In this document: piece after piece, positions 28,425-37,682 of the stretch
How positions within the stretch are numbered: position 1 is the stretch's first letter
Layout of the letters: each line of letters opens with the position of its first letter
DNA from: Candidatus Obscuribacterales bacterium
GTDB lineage: Bacteria; Cyanobacteriota; Vampirovibrionia; Obscuribacterales; Obscuribacteraceae
Direction of reading: 5' to 3'
Assembly (NCBI GenBank): GCA_019747875.1
Contig: JAIEQI010000116.1
Coordinates: 1 to 64,000 of the forward strand
Length of the DNA: 64,000 nucleotides
Translations under genes and position numbers: made by a program
The notes under the pieces: model-generated
Told to the model about the DNA's origin: nothing
Seen by the model: the letters and a program-made list of their open reading frames with translations, nothing else
Databases searched by the model: none

Positions 28425-28715
28425 CTATTTCTCTCGAGCACATTTTGAAAGAGTAATAGATGCCACTGCCCGGTCAGAGTACTTTCCGTTAAGCAAAATA
28501 GACAGCTTCTCCCTGTCGCCGTCAATTTCAATCTGGTAGGCAACCTTACTAGTAGATTTTTCGGTCGAAGCCTTCGCTACATCACGTACCGAACAGGACC
28601 CTCCCCACGCTGATACCTCATTTAACAAGTTAGCAACTGTTTCTGCATCCCTCGTGGCGACGGCCGCTTCTAGTTGGGCGGCTGCATTTTTTACTATACG
28701 TTCCATGTCGAGCAT
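28425..28715 (-). CDS. Small hypothetical protein
   Basis: About 96 residues from ATG 28715 (or ATG 28706, which AAAGGG suits equally). An N-terminal helix (ERIVKNAAAQLEAAVATRDAETVANLLNE) is followed by a beta-rich half containing KVAYQIEIDGDREKLSILLNG. No transmembrane segment or known domain. Divergent from nothing close; it is likely a monocistronic unit ending at the hairpin 28371-28398. Confidence 0.55.
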   Translation of the reverse strand: MLDMERIVKNAAAQLEAAVATRDAETVANLLNEVSAWGGSCSVRDVAKASTEKSTSKVAYQIEIDGDREKLSILLNGKYSDRAVASITLSKCAREK

Positions 28716-28822
28716 CCCTTTGGCGGAAAGAAGGCAAATCAAAAACCAAGCTGTTCTAGAGTAGCTAACTTTAGTTGGCTACAACTTGGCTAAACATTTG
28801 ATTCGTGGTGATATTCCCACCT

Positions 28823-29656
28823 TTAGCTACGACAAAGCAACATGATCACCCAATCGCGCTGATCACCAGATCGAAACCAGGACTCCATACCGCTTACGTA
28901 ACCCCAGAAGGAAGATCTGGTCTGACCAAGATCTTCCCATCCATTCTCATTTAATCGGCCAAACGTCCACAACGGGAAATAGTTTGGCTTAAGATGAACC
29001 AGCTCGGCGTCGCTAAGCTCGGTACGGATGATATCAATACACTCTGGAATCTCCGAACATGGTCGTTCAAGATGTGGCACATTTTTCCAACGAGCCCTAT
29101 CAAACTCGGAGTGTCCGCTGCAATCTGCAAGACTCAAGTGAACCGCAGTGTCATGTGGTGATTTCCACCTGGGAAATTCAGTTCGCCCACCCACCCATAG
29201 CCTGAACTTGGAAATAAATGTTTCCAGATCGCGGCAGGTCTTTCTTTCAAGAGCATCGAAATCGATATTTCGAATCCGAGTCATGTGAGACTTGGAGCCA
29301 TTCCGTAGTGGTAATCTTGTACACCACATCCAACCGATACCATACCCCTCCCATTTTGAGTTTGGATTTATCCAGACACCGCCGCCCTTGCCCGTCTCAG
29401 GATTAATGTGCCCGTAGTCATCGCAGTAGGCTTCAAATGACGGGAACCGATTCTGAACATCGTAGAAGTTTTCTTCCCAACGTTCTTTCAGTCGCTCAGT
29501 GCAGTACTCATAAACCATATACTTTTTGAATTCAGGAGGGGCATCTTCTGGATCCTCAATAATTTTATATGGGCACATAGCAGCATCTAGCGCGGCTCGC
29601 AACTCGCGCCGTTGCGTCCTCGCAGGTAATCTCACTACTGCTTCCCATTTACTCAA
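28823..29656 (-). CDS. Unrecognised soluble protein rich in Trp and Tyr
   Basis: 277 residues, no signal or membrane segment. Aromatic-rich stretches (GGGVWINPNSKWEGYGIGWMW, given in part; RSSFWGYVSGMESWF) suggest a compact enzyme or binding protein. Residues 1-115 resemble the style of phage-encoded accessory proteins of unknown function. It sits alone between unrelated genes and may be acquired. No function is assigned. Confidence 0.6.
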   Translation of the reverse strand: MSKWEAVVRLPARTQRRELRAALDAAMCPYKIIEDPEDAPPEFKKYMVYEYCTERLKERWEENFYDVQNRFPSFEAYCDDYGHINPETGKGGGVWINPNSKWEGYGIGWMWCTRLPLRNGSKSHMTRIRNIDFDALERKTCRDLETFISKFRLWVGGRTEFPRWKSPHDTAVHLSLADCSGHSEFDRARWKNVPHLERPCSEIPECIDIIRTELSDAELVHLKPNYFPLWTFGRLNENGWEDLGQTRSSFWGYVSGMESWFRSGDQRDWVIMLLCRS

Positions 29657-29721
29657 ACGGCAAGTCTCGTTGAATAGTGTGCTGCCACAAATAGCTATTC
29701 TAGTCGATACCGCCTACACCA

Positions 29722-30618
29722 TCAAGCTGCATTCAGTATTTGAACTAATGCAGACCTAATATCTTCGTGTTTGAATTGATATCCGTTTGCAAGTAGTTTT
29801 TCTGGTTTTACCAGAGCACTCGAAAGCAGGAGCTCGTCAGCCATTTCGCCAAGCAAAAGATGCGCAGCGAATCCAGGCACAGGAAAAATGGTTGGGCGCT
29901 TAAGTGCGGCACCTAACGCTGCAGTGAACTGATCGTTCGTCACTGCATTTGGTGCCACTGCATTTACAGGACCTTTGATAGCATTGGTTCGCAACACGAA
30001 ATCTGCAATCCCGGCCAGGTCCTCCAGTGCAATCCAACTTATGTATTGCTTTCCTGAGCCTATTCGGCCTCCGGCGCCCATCTTGAACGGAGGAAGCATC
30101 TTATTGAGTGCACCGCCCTTAGGACTAAGAACAACTCCTATTCGAAGCTTTGCAACGCGAATCCCTTTGCTTTCAGCAGGGCTCGTTGCTAGTTCCCATT
30201 CCTGGCAAACATCAGCAAGAAAATTATCGCCGGGTGTACTTGACTCGGTAAGAATTTCATTGCAACGATCGCCATAATATCCGATGGCCGAGGCTGATAT
30301 GAGTACGCTTGGTGGACGTTCCAGTGAGGCTAAGGTTTCGCAGAGAAAACGAGTACCTTCTACACGACTTCTTTTAATTTCAGCTTTCTTAGCTTCTGTC
30401 CAGCGTCCTGAAGCAATGTTGTCACCAGCCAAGTGAATTACTCCGTCAAATCCTTCGAGCTTGAGCTTGTCTATCTTCTTTGATTCTGGATCCCAGCTGA
30501 TGTCTCCACTCTGCGCTGAATTGCGCACAAGTCTAGTCACCTTGTGACCTTGGTTTTGCAGGTAGGGAACGAGAAAAGAGCCTACGAGTCCTCGCGCTCC
30601 TGTTACTAAGATCTTCAT
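29722..30618 (-). CDS. TIGR01777 family NAD(P)-dependent epimerase
   Basis: 298 residues of the SDR39U1/TIGR01777 type. Rossmann motif TGARGLVGS (residues 6-14), VIHLAGDNIASGRWTEAKKAEI and a C-terminal DUF1731-like segment (FAAHLLLGEMADELLLSSALVKPEKL) are characteristic. Substrate is unknown in the family; such genes often sit with flavin oxidoreductases and photolyases in light-responsive clusters. ATG 30618 follows AGGAGGA. Its promoter carries the shared 11-bp direct repeat, so it probably belongs to the regulon of the adjacent response regulator. Confidence 0.9.
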   Translation of the reverse strand: MKILVTGARGLVGSFLVPYLQNQGHKVTRLVRNSAQSGDISWDPESKKIDKLKLEGFDGVIHLAGDNIASGRWTEAKKAEIKRSRVEGTRFLCETLASLERPPSVLISASAIGYYGDRCNEILTESSTPGDNFLADVCQEWELATSPAESKGIRVAKLRIGVVLSPKGGALNKMLPPFKMGAGGRIGSGKQYISWIALEDLAGIADFVLRTNAIKGPVNAVAPNAVTNDQFTAALGAALKRPTIFPVPGFAAHLLLGEMADELLLSSALVKPEKLLANGYQFKHEDIRSALVQILNAA

Positions 30619-30654
30619 AAGATCCTCCTGTTCGAAATCTTCAACCTAACAACG

Positions 30655-30687
30655 AGCATAGGAAATGGAAGTGAACCAGGGGTGAAC
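30655..30687 (-). promoter_or_regulatory. Direct-repeat operator and -10 box upstream of the epimerase gene
   Basis: On the gene's strand: GTTCAC (30687-30682), five bases, GTTCAC (30676-30671), ten bases, then TATGCT (30660-30655). The 11-bp period and 10-base gap to the -10 repeat the Pho-box plan of OmpR/PhoB-type activation. The predicted start of transcription is about 30 bases before the ATG. Confidence 0.72.
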
Positions 30688-30688
30688 G

Positions 30689-31366
30689 CTATTTACTTGT
30701 GGTTAAGCGATAACCGCGGTTTCGTTCCGTCTCAATCAGCGATGGCTGTCCTGGCAGATCAATTACTTTGCGAAGCAGTTTGACATGAGCTCGAACCGTT
30801 TCATGCGTTGCAAGTGACTCATCGTGCCAGACGCGTTCGAGTAAGGCATCTGCAGTAAAAAATTGAGCGGGATGCCGCAGAAAGAACTCAAACAGCTTAG
30901 CCACCATCGGTCTCATATATAGCTCTTTGCCATCCCTAAATGCAGCGTTACGTGCGGGATCCCAACTTATGTTGCCTGCTGTCAAAACTGGCTCGGCACA
31001 GACAGGAGGGCGCCGCAACAACGCTCGCAAACGGGCAGCTAGCACTTTGTTCTCGAATGGCTTTGCAAGATAATCATCGGCACCAGCATCAAGCCCTTCT
31101 TCTATATCGTCATCAGTTGTGCGTGCCGTCAACATGAGGATAGGACATTTATTACCACTGCTTCGCAGACGCTTGCACACATCGATGCCACTCAAACCCG
31201 GCATCATCCAATCAAGAACGATGACATCGTAATGATTTACCTTGAGCAGGTCCATTGCAGAGTTTCCGTCTTTAACAGATTGCACAGTAAAGCCACGACT
31301 GACCAAAGTATGCTTGAGCACCTCGGACAATTCATCATCATCTTCAACAAGCAGGACCTTCGCCAT
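30689..31366 (-). CDS. OmpR/PhoB-family response regulator
   Basis: 225 residues from ATG 31366 (a longer frame to 31432 gives an atypical N-terminus). Receiver domain: acidic pair E8-D9-D10, phospho-acceptor D52 in VLDWMMPG, Thr in LTART, Lys in LAKPF. The winged-helix domain (about 130-225, VRAHVKLLRKVIDLPGQPSLIETERNRGYRL) binds DNA. The LOV histidine kinase gene lies 105 bases upstream, making a likely pair. The regulator gene has its own operator copy, so it probably autoregulates. Confidence 0.94.
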   Translation of the reverse strand: MAKVLLVEDDDELSEVLKHTLVSRGFTVQSVKDGNSAMDLLKVNHYDVIVLDWMMPGLSGIDVCKRLRSSGNKCPILMLTARTTDDDIEEGLDAGADDYLAKPFENKVLAARLRALLRRPPVCAEPVLTAGNISWDPARNAAFRDGKELYMRPMVAKLFEFFLRHPAQFFTADALLERVWHDESLATHETVRAHVKLLRKVIDLPGQPSLIETERNRGYRLTTSK

Positions 31367-31434
31367 CTCTTGTTCTGTCTCGTTTGGAAACCGACTATAC
31401 ATTTTACCCGATGCAGACTGAATCACCATCAATC

Positions 31435-31467
31435 AGGCTATCTGCACAGAGTGAACCGAGCGTGAAC
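31435..31467 (-). promoter_or_regulatory. Direct-repeat operator and -10 box upstream of the response regulator
   Basis: GTTCAC (31467-31462), five bases, GTTCAC (31456-31451), ten bases, TAGCCT (31440-31435) on the minus strand. It lies in the gap between the LOV-kinase stop and the regulator start. Confidence 0.7.
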
Positions 31468-31471
31468 GCCC

Positions 31472-32563
31472 TTACTCGGCTATCTCCAATTCAAACCAGA
31501 ACTTACTGCCTTTCCCAAGGTCGCTTGAAACTCCAACTTTGCCACCATGAGCTTCGATAATAGCTTTGCAAACAGCCAAACCAAGCCCCGTCCCACCTCT
31601 AAGACGGCTGTCTGGAGAATCGATTTGCTGAAACTTCTCGAACAATTTAGGCACGTCCTCCAATGCAATTCCGCAGCCCGAATCAACAACTTCAACACGA
31701 ATGGTTTGCTCATCGTTCCTGGAACATCTCACTATGACGGTTGAGTTTGCCGGAGAGAATTTCACAGCATTGCTCAGAAAGTTCTCCAGCACTTGAACAA
31801 CGCGCTGACCATCTGCGTTTATGACGACGCTATCCTCAATTTTGCATTGAAGGTAGATTCCAGCCTTCCTTGCTACAGGCTCAAACTCGGCAATTGTACT
31901 TTGAACCAGTTGCTCAAGTTGAAGCCTCTGTCTTAACAACCTAAATTTGCCTGATTCTAATTTCTTGAAGTCGAGAATATTCTCGATTAGCTTCCAAAGG
32001 TTATCGGCTGCATTGAGTGAAATACTTACGAAACGCTTCACGGGATCATTGACGTCACCAGCTTCGCCATCGGCAATAATAGAAAGCGAGCTCTTTATCT
32101 TTGCGATTGGAGTTCTCAATTCATGTGAGACAACGGAGTAAAAATCGGATATTCGTTGCTCTGCCTCGATGCGAGCCGTAATATCATTTTGAATTCCAAC
32201 AAATGCGATTAGTTGCCCCTGAGCATCGGCAACAGGGGAGACCGTCAGTTCGTTATAAAAGCGGCGGCCATCTTTCCTGTAGTTGCGCAGAACGGTTGTG
32301 ATGGGAGTCTTTTCCTTAAGCGCCTTTCTAAGATCAACCAGAGCCGATTGCTCTTTGTCTTCGCCCTGCAAAAATCGGCAGTTGCGTCCGAGTATTTCCT
32401 CTGCGCCGTAGCCCGTGATGTTAGTGAACGAGGGATTCGTGTAGATGATTGGATTATCTTCCAAACGAGGATCGGTGATGACAACACCATTGCTAGCGGA
32501 TTCGACTGCGCGAAACATTAGAGCAAGCTGCTCAGTTTCACCCAGTTGTTCTTGAATGAACAT
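31472..32563 (-). CDS. LOV-domain (blue-light) histidine kinase
   Basis: 363 residues, soluble. The N-terminal PAS domain has the full LOV signature: GRNCRFLQ with the flavin-adduct C62, NYRKDG (N94), [10 protein letters not shown] (N104) and FVGIQNDIT (Q125). It should bind FMN and sense blue light or redox. HisKA follows with [10 protein letters not shown] (H147), then a complete HATPase_c ([27 protein letters not shown]). Downstream is the OmpR-type regulator. It shares a transcript with the flavin oxidoreductase gene upstream (100-base gap, no operator). Confidence 0.93.
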   Translation of the reverse strand: MFIQEQLGETEQLALMFRAVESASNGVVITDPRLEDNPIIYTNPSFTNITGYGAEEILGRNCRFLQGEDKEQSALVDLRKALKEKTPITTVLRNYRKDGRRFYNELTVSPVADAQGQLIAFVGIQNDITARIEAEQRISDFYSVVSHELRTPIAKIKSSLSIIADGEAGDVNDPVKRFVSISLNAADNLWKLIENILDFKKLESGKFRLLRQRLQLEQLVQSTIAEFEPVARKAGIYLQCKIEDSVVINADGQRVVQVLENFLSNAVKFSPANSTVIVRCSRNDEQTIRVEVVDSGCGIALEDVPKLFEKFQQIDSPDSRLRGGTGLGLAVCKAIIEAHGGKVGVSSDLGKGSKFWFELEIAE

Positions 32564-32663
32564 TTCTTGTTCGCCCTTAGAAATTGCGCGGTCGAATCTT
32601 AACGCACTGCTAGCTAGTTGTCCACTGCACTAACAGAATGAGAAACTAAGACTGCTTTTGCGA

Positions 32664-33917
32664 TCAAGCAACACTTAATTTTAGATCTCGCAAGACTTCT
32701 TCGCCTGCTTTCCGCCCGGAGACCATCGCGCCATTAATCGAAGCACCCTCTTTGTAGTCTCCGCAGAAGTAAAGGCTTTGCATATTCTTGTAATGCTTCT
32801 GCCTCTCGGCCAATGCTTCCGGACTTTGATCAGGCAGCGCGTACTTGATTCGATAAGTGCGCAAATGTTTCCACGTGCGAACAGATTGTCCGTACCAGCT
32901 CGTCATTTGTTCGCGAATCGCCTGTTCTAATGCCGTATCTGTCAAAGCCGGATCACCTGCCAATACAGTTGAGATTAGCGCTGATCCATCCGGAGCGTAT
33001 GATTTGGAAACGTTGCTAGGCACTGTCAGATTGAGGACGATGCCATCGTCGTCTCCATTAAGAACCAAAATCGGTTCTTCAAAAGGAGCTTTTGGTGCAG
33101 TGAAATAAACACAGGTTTGACTGTTGAATCGAGCCTCTGATTGTGTTCGCAGGAGATTTCGGCAACAAAGCTCATCTGTCGCCATCACCACCGCAAAGCC
33201 ACGCATGCGTTCACCATTTGCAAGCACAACTTTGTTTCCATCAATTGAAACTACCGGTGTGTTCAGGCGGATTGATTCGGGTGGAAGCAGAGAGGCGAGT
33301 TGCTCAGGAATCGCTTGCATGCCATGAGCGGGCAGAGTGTTGTCTCCGCGCGCCAGCATTTCAAAGACAAACTCAAACATATCGACGGATGTCGCCAGGC
33401 TCTGATCGAGAAAAATTCCACCAAGAAAAGGTCGGAAGAATTTTTGAATCATCATATCTGAAAAGCCGCGCTCTTTAAGAGCACCTTTCGTGCTACTTCT
33501 GTGTGCGGTCGCATAGGTATTCTCTCCCGATAACAACTTATATCTGAGCTCAGCCACTCTGAGCTTGTCTGCGAAGGTACCGACGGGGGCGCATAATGTC
33601 TGGATAGCATGGAAAGGCTCTCTCATGGGGTCTGCCACCGTATGAAACTTGCCGTTCGATCTGACTAGAGCTCCAGGCCAGAATGACTTTAGGTCAAGGG
33701 CATCATAATTCAAAAGAGATTTTGCTTCAGGGTATGCACTGAGGAAGATCTGAAATCCTCGGTCGAGAAGAAAGCCGTTCTGCCGATCCGTGCGAATCCG
33801 CCCACCGACGGCATCTGAAGCTTCCAGTATGACAAATGGCACAGCAGCATTTCTGAGCACAATTCCACAGCATAGACCGGCAAGTCCAGCGCCGATTATG
33901 ATCACCCCTTCGCTCAT
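32664..33917 (-). CDS. FAD-dependent amine-oxidase-type oxidoreductase
   Basis: 417 residues. N-terminal FAD motif IIGAGLAGLCCGIVL (residues 6-20), acidic ILEASDAVGGRIRTD, and the C-terminal FAD signature YFCGDYKEGASINGAMVSGRKAGEEV. This is the amine oxidase/phytoene-desaturase superfamily; substrate (carotenoid, lipid or amine) cannot be fixed. The promoter has the shared direct repeat, 43 bases before the ATG. It heads the run oxidoreductase - LOV kinase - regulator - epimerase. Confidence 0.9.
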   Translation of the reverse strand: MSEGVIIIGAGLAGLCCGIVLRNAAVPFVILEASDAVGGRIRTDRQNGFLLDRGFQIFLSAYPEAKSLLNYDALDLKSFWPGALVRSNGKFHTVADPMREPFHAIQTLCAPVGTFADKLRVAELRYKLLSGENTYATAHRSSTKGALKERGFSDMMIQKFFRPFLGGIFLDQSLATSVDMFEFVFEMLARGDNTLPAHGMQAIPEQLASLLPPESIRLNTPVVSIDGNKVVLANGERMRGFAVVMATDELCCRNLLRTQSEARFNSQTCVYFTAPKAPFEEPILVLNGDDDGIVLNLTVPSNVSKSYAPDGSALISTVLAGDPALTDTALEQAIREQMTSWYGQSVRTWKHLRTYRIKYALPDQSPEALAERQKHYKNMQSLYFCGDYKEGASINGAMVSGRKAGEEVLRDLKLSVA

Positions 33918-33943
33918 TCTCTCTTCCTTCTGTTTCTAGATGC

Positions 33944-33976
33944 ACAGTAGAACAAGACGGTGAACTGAAGGTGAAC
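33944..33976 (-). promoter_or_regulatory. Direct-repeat operator and -10 box upstream of the oxidoreductase
   Basis: GTTCAC (33976-33971), five bases, GTTCAC (33965-33960), ten bases, TACTGT (33949-33944) on the minus strand. Same geometry as the two other copies. Confidence 0.72.
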
Positions 33977-33998
33977 GCTACAGAAACCTGCAGAGCGC

Positions 33999-34031
33999 AA
34001 AAAAGAGGGAACAGAAATCCATTCCCTCTTT
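33999..34031 (-). terminator. Intrinsic terminator of the aldehyde dehydrogenase gene
   Basis: On the minus strand AAAGAGGGAA, a ten-base loop, TTCCCTCTTT, then more T: a stem of ten pairs with a T run, 54 bases after the stop. Confidence 0.85.
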
Positions 34032-34084
34032 CTCTATTAGTTCTCAGGTGCCGGCTTTATGCCAACAGCTCCAAGTTTTTCACT

Positions 34085-35581
34085 CTAGGCGAGATTGACC
34101 CAAACGCTCTTGATGTTTGTATAGAGTTCGATTGAGTGCTTGCCGAGTTCGCGACCATAGCCGCTCATCTTGTATCCGCCGAACGGCATCTGAGGATCGA
34201 ACATGTTGTAGCAGTTGACCCAGATGGTTCCGGCTTTGATGTGCGATGCGAACTTGTGCGCTTTCTTGACGTCTTGTGTCCAGACAGCACCAGAAAGACC
34301 ATAGGTGATCTTGTTGGCTTCAGCAGCAACTTCTTCCATGTTCTTGAAAGGAATTACTGTGAGAACTGGTCCAAAGATTTCTTCCTGAGCGATCTTCATG
34401 TTGTTGTTGCAACCGTCGAAGATTGTTGGCTTAACGAAATAGCCGTTTGCCAATTCAGCTTCGGTTGGGCGCTCGCCGCCGCAGACCAACTTGGCGCCTT
34501 CTTTCTTGCCGGCTTCGACATAAGAAAGGATACGCTCTTGCTGTTCTTTGGAAACTTGCGGTCCGATTTGTGTTTGCTCATCCAAACCATTACCTTGGCG
34601 CATCTTACCGACGCGATCGGTGAGTTTGCTCATGAACTCGTCATGGATAGCGTTATCCAGGAAGAGTCTTGAGCCTGCGCAGCAGACTTGACCCTGGTTG
34701 AAGAAGATACCCATGATTGCGCCTTTGACGGCTGCATCGATGTCGGCATCTGCAAAAACGATGTTTGGAGCTTTGCCGCCGAGCTCGAGCGAAACGCGCT
34801 TGAGGTTGCCGGTTGAAGCTTGAACGATGATTTTGCCTGTCTTATCTTCGCCAGTGAAGGCAACTTTATCGATGTCCATGTGCTCAGAGATGGCAGAGCC
34901 AGCTGAGTTAGGACCGAAACCAGTGATGATGTTGAGAACGCCTGCTGGGAAACCAACTTCCATTGCCAATTCGCCGATGCGAAGGGCGGTAAGTGGGGTT
35001 TGCTCAGCTGGCTTGAGGATGACGGTGTTGCCGCAAGCGAGGGCTGGACCCAGCTTCCAAGCTGCCATCAACATCGGGAAATTCCACGGAATGATTTGTC
35101 CGACAACGCCGATTGGCTCGCGCAGGGTATAGGTGAAGAAATCGCCGTTGACGTTGGTGGTTTCGCCTTCGAGCTTTGTGCACCATCCGGCATAATAACG
35201 GAAGGTTTCAACTGCTTGAACGACGTCTACCCAGCGTGATTCTTTGATGGGCTTACCGTTGTCGAGGGTTTCCAATTGGGCAAACTCATCAGCACGAGCT
35301 TCGATTGCATCGGCGAGCTTATAGAGCAAGCGGGCGCGCTGAGCAGCCGGCATCTTTCTCCATGGGCCTTCTTCGAAAGCTTTGCGAGCAGCCTTTACGG
35401 CTTTATCTACATCAGCTTTGCCGCCTTCGGCAATCTTCGACAAAACTTCTCCAGTTGCTGGATTGGTGGTTTCGAAGGTTTTGCCTGATTCGGCTTTAAC
35501 CCACTCACCATCAATGAGAAGCTTCTTTTCCGTTTTCAACCACTCTTCACAGAGCAGTTTCTTTTCTTGTACTACAGCCAC
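34085..35581 (-). CDS. NAD-dependent aldehyde dehydrogenase
   Basis: 498 residues oxidising an aldehyde to the acid. Motifs: ELGGKAPNIVF (general-base Glu), NQGQVCCAGSRLFLD (catalytic Cys), and IPWNFPMLMAAWKLGPALACGNTVILKPAEQTP (cofactor region, in part). GTG 35581 is chosen because CCGGAGGG lies eight bases upstream; the frame could extend to 35611. Class is close to retinal/acetaldehyde-type ALDHs (ALDH1/2 style). Monocistronic, with a strong terminator; substrate unknown. Confidence 0.96.
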   Translation of the reverse strand: MAVVQEKKLLCEEWLKTEKKLLIDGEWVKAESGKTFETTNPATGEVLSKIAEGGKADVDKAVKAARKAFEEGPWRKMPAAQRARLLYKLADAIEARADEFAQLETLDNGKPIKESRWVDVVQAVETFRYYAGWCTKLEGETTNVNGDFFTYTLREPIGVVGQIIPWNFPMLMAAWKLGPALACGNTVILKPAEQTPLTALRIGELAMEVGFPAGVLNIITGFGPNSAGSAISEHMDIDKVAFTGEDKTGKIIVQASTGNLKRVSLELGGKAPNIVFADADIDAAVKGAIMGIFFNQGQVCCAGSRLFLDNAIHDEFMSKLTDRVGKMRQGNGLDEQTQIGPQVSKEQQERILSYVEAGKKEGAKLVCGGERPTEAELANGYFVKPTIFDGCNNNMKIAQEEIFGPVLTVIPFKNMEEVAAEANKITYGLSGAVWTQDVKKAHKFASHIKAGTIWVNCYNMFDPQMPFGGYKMSGYGRELGKHSIELYTNIKSVWVNLA

Positions 35582-35715
35582 TATATGAACCCTCCGGCTA
35601 TTGAAAGACACCGTAAGCCCTAAAATCCAGGAGACTGGCTCCGGATGTGATTTGGACAGCCTAACACGGTAAAATCGGTAACATATATACGCTAAGGTTT
35701 ATTTAGGGTTCCTTC

Positions 35716-35731
35716 CACCCCGGTTGGGGTG
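35716..35731. promoter_or_regulatory. CACCCC-GGTT-GGGGTG hairpin upstream of the TPR gene
   Basis: A six-pair GC-rich stem with a four-base loop, 50 bases before the TPR start. It could be an mRNA leader hairpin or a protein site; function unknown. Confidence 0.4.
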
Positions 35732-35780
35732 CGAAAATATCCGCATATTGGTGGGTGGCTAAAAGGCAAAGGTTCAGATT

Positions 35781-36947
35781 ATGCTTGAGACTATGGGGTT
35801 GAGACAGAACACTCTTTTTTCTGCATTGCTGGCAACCAGTATCGCTCTTGGCGCGGTTGTTCCAGTGCTTCCATCGTTAGCGGCTGCCAAGCCAAGCTAC
35901 GACAAGAAGATGCAGATGGGACAGCTTCTTTACTTCAACGGCAACGTAGACCAGGCAATCAAGGCATTCAAAACCGCGGCGGCATTGAAGCCAGAGGCTT
36001 TTGAACCGCACCTCAACCTGGTAAACATCTATGTGCAGCGCCAGGACTTCTCTTCGGCAATCGAGGAATGCAAGGAAGGCTTAAAGATCAAGCCTAATCA
36101 CCGCGATCTGCACCTCATCCACGCCAATCTGTTGCGTTCCCACTCAGGCACAAAGAGCCAGGACGAGCAAAAGGCGATGCTTGAAGATGCACTGAAATCT
36201 TTGGGAAAAGCTGAAGAGCTCGGCGCCAATAAAGCTCTCGTCTACAACACTCTCGGCATAATCTTTGTGCAACTAGGCGATCTCGACAAGGCATTGGAGT
36301 ACGTCAACAAGGCACTTGCCGAAAATTTCAAGATGCCGGATGCGCACTTGATCAAAGGTGTGCTTCTGTTTAAGAAGGGCGACAAAGAAAATTCGATCAA
36401 AGAAATAGATCTGGCAATCAAGCAAAAAGATAAGAACGCCGAAGGTCATAATACAAAGGCCGATATTTTATTCAGCATGGGCAAGGAAGAGCAGTCCATG
36501 GCAGAGTATAAGCTCGCGATAGCAGATGAGGCGAAGTTCTACCAATCCTATGTTGGTTTGGCGAATATCTTGATCAAACAGAGCAAGTTCGAAGAGGCTT
36601 TGGAGCATTTGATCAAGGCCGATCAGGTACACCCAAATGACGCCAACATAATCTATTCGATTGCCGTTTGCCTTGAAAAACTTGGAAAGATCCACGAGGC
36701 AATTGCAAAATTCAATGAAGGAGTGTTGGTTGATACCAACCCCACTATGAAGAATCAAATTTTGACTCACCTGCATCAGCTACAAGGCGGTCATGGCTTC
36801 AACCTGCCGCAAATTGGTGGTCAGGCTGGACTGGGACCAAACTTTGGCGCCCCCGGCAGCAACCTCTTCAAAGATCCGTTCTTTGGCGAATCGTTCAAAG
36901 ATATGATCAAGATCAAGCAAGCACCGGCCGCCAAGGAAGAGAAATAG
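35781..36947 (+). CDS. Exported TPR-repeat protein
   Basis: 388 residues with a signal peptide (about 5-35, ending LAAA). Around eight tetratricopeptide repeats follow (for example MGQLLYFNGNVDQAIKAFKTAAALKP, cited in part; VYNTLGIIFVQLGDLDKALEYV), then a Gly/Pro/Phe-rich C-terminus. Protein-protein scaffold in the periplasm is inferred. ATG 35781 or 35793 may be the start. It ends 12 bases before bpt, so the two are probably cotranscribed. Confidence 0.85.
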   Translation: MLETMGLRQNTLFSALLATSIALGAVVPVLPSLAAAKPSYDKKMQMGQLLYFNGNVDQAIKAFKTAAALKPEAFEPHLNLVNIYVQRQDFSSAIEECKEGLKIKPNHRDLHLIHANLLRSHSGTKSQDEQKAMLEDALKSLGKAEELGANKALVYNTLGIIFVQLGDLDKALEYVNKALAENFKMPDAHLIKGVLLFKKGDKENSIKEIDLAIKQKDKNAEGHNTKADILFSMGKEEQSMAEYKLAIADEAKFYQSYVGLANILIKQSKFEEALEHLIKADQVHPNDANIIYSIAVCLEKLGKIHEAIAKFNEGVLVDTNPTMKNQILTHLHQLQGGHGFNLPQIGGQAGLGPNFGAPGSNLFKDPFFGESFKDMIKIKQAPAAKEEK

Positions 36948-36959
36948 CGGCACCTAACT

Positions 36960-37682
36960 ATGAAGGTACGCCCTTTCACTGCTCCGCTCTCACAATGCGC
37001 TTACCTGCCCGATAGACTTTGGCGCCTGACTTATGCCGCCATCGACGAGCTGAGCCAGGAGGAGTTTCACGCACTGATCAATCGAGGATGGCGCAAATTC
37101 GGCAATTTGCTGTTTCGCCCGAGCTGCCCTGATTGTACAGCGTGCCAACCAATCCGCGTTCCAGTTGCATCATTCAAACCAAACCGCAGCCAACGACGCT
37201 TGATCAAATCAAATGAATCGGTTGTTGAAATGTTCGTCAACCAACCAATCGTGGACGATGAACGCGTCGATCTTTATATTGAACACCACCAATACCATTC
37301 AGAAACGCGAAATTGGCCGGAGCAATACGGCGACGAAGCAGTATCCAGCATCTTCAACTTCATTAACGGACCATTTCCAATTGAAGAATGGTCTTATTAC
37401 ATCGATCAAAAACTCGTCGGTATCGCTTACATTGACGTGCTTCCAGACGGCTTCTCCGGTGTCTACTTTTATCACTCGCCGGCGCATCGACAGTATTCGC
37501 TAGGCAACTGGATTTGCCTGACCATGATCAAAAGAGCACAAGATTTGGATCTGCCATTCATCTACTTTGGTTATTACATCAAAGGAAGCATCTCAATGGA
37601 ATACAAGGCCACATTTCAGCCAAACGAGGTCCTTATCGCCGACAACGACTGGCGCCCTTTCCTATCCCGAGACAGCATGTAA
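36960..37682 (+). CDS. bpt: Aspartate/glutamate leucyl- (arginyl-) tRNA-protein transferase
   Basis: 240 residues. Transfers an amino acid from aminoacyl-tRNA to the N-terminus of proteins ending in Asp or Glu (bacterial N-degron pathway). Family hallmarks: CAYLPDRLWRLTY near the start, NRGWRKFGNLLFRPSCPDCTACQPIRVPV, and the C-terminal YFGYYIKGSISMEYKATFQPNE. Length is typical. It follows the TPR gene by 12 bases. Leu versus Arg specificity cannot be told from sequence here; bacterial members are mostly leucyl. Confidence 0.93.
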   Translation: MKVRPFTAPLSQCAYLPDRLWRLTYAAIDELSQEEFHALINRGWRKFGNLLFRPSCPDCTACQPIRVPVASFKPNRSQRRLIKSNESVVEMFVNQPIVDDERVDLYIEHHQYHSETRNWPEQYGDEAVSSIFNFINGPFPIEEWSYYIDQKLVGIAYIDVLPDGFSGVYFYHSPAHRQYSLGNWICLTMIKRAQDLDLPFIYFGYYIKGSISMEYKATFQPNEVLIADNDWRPFLSRDSM

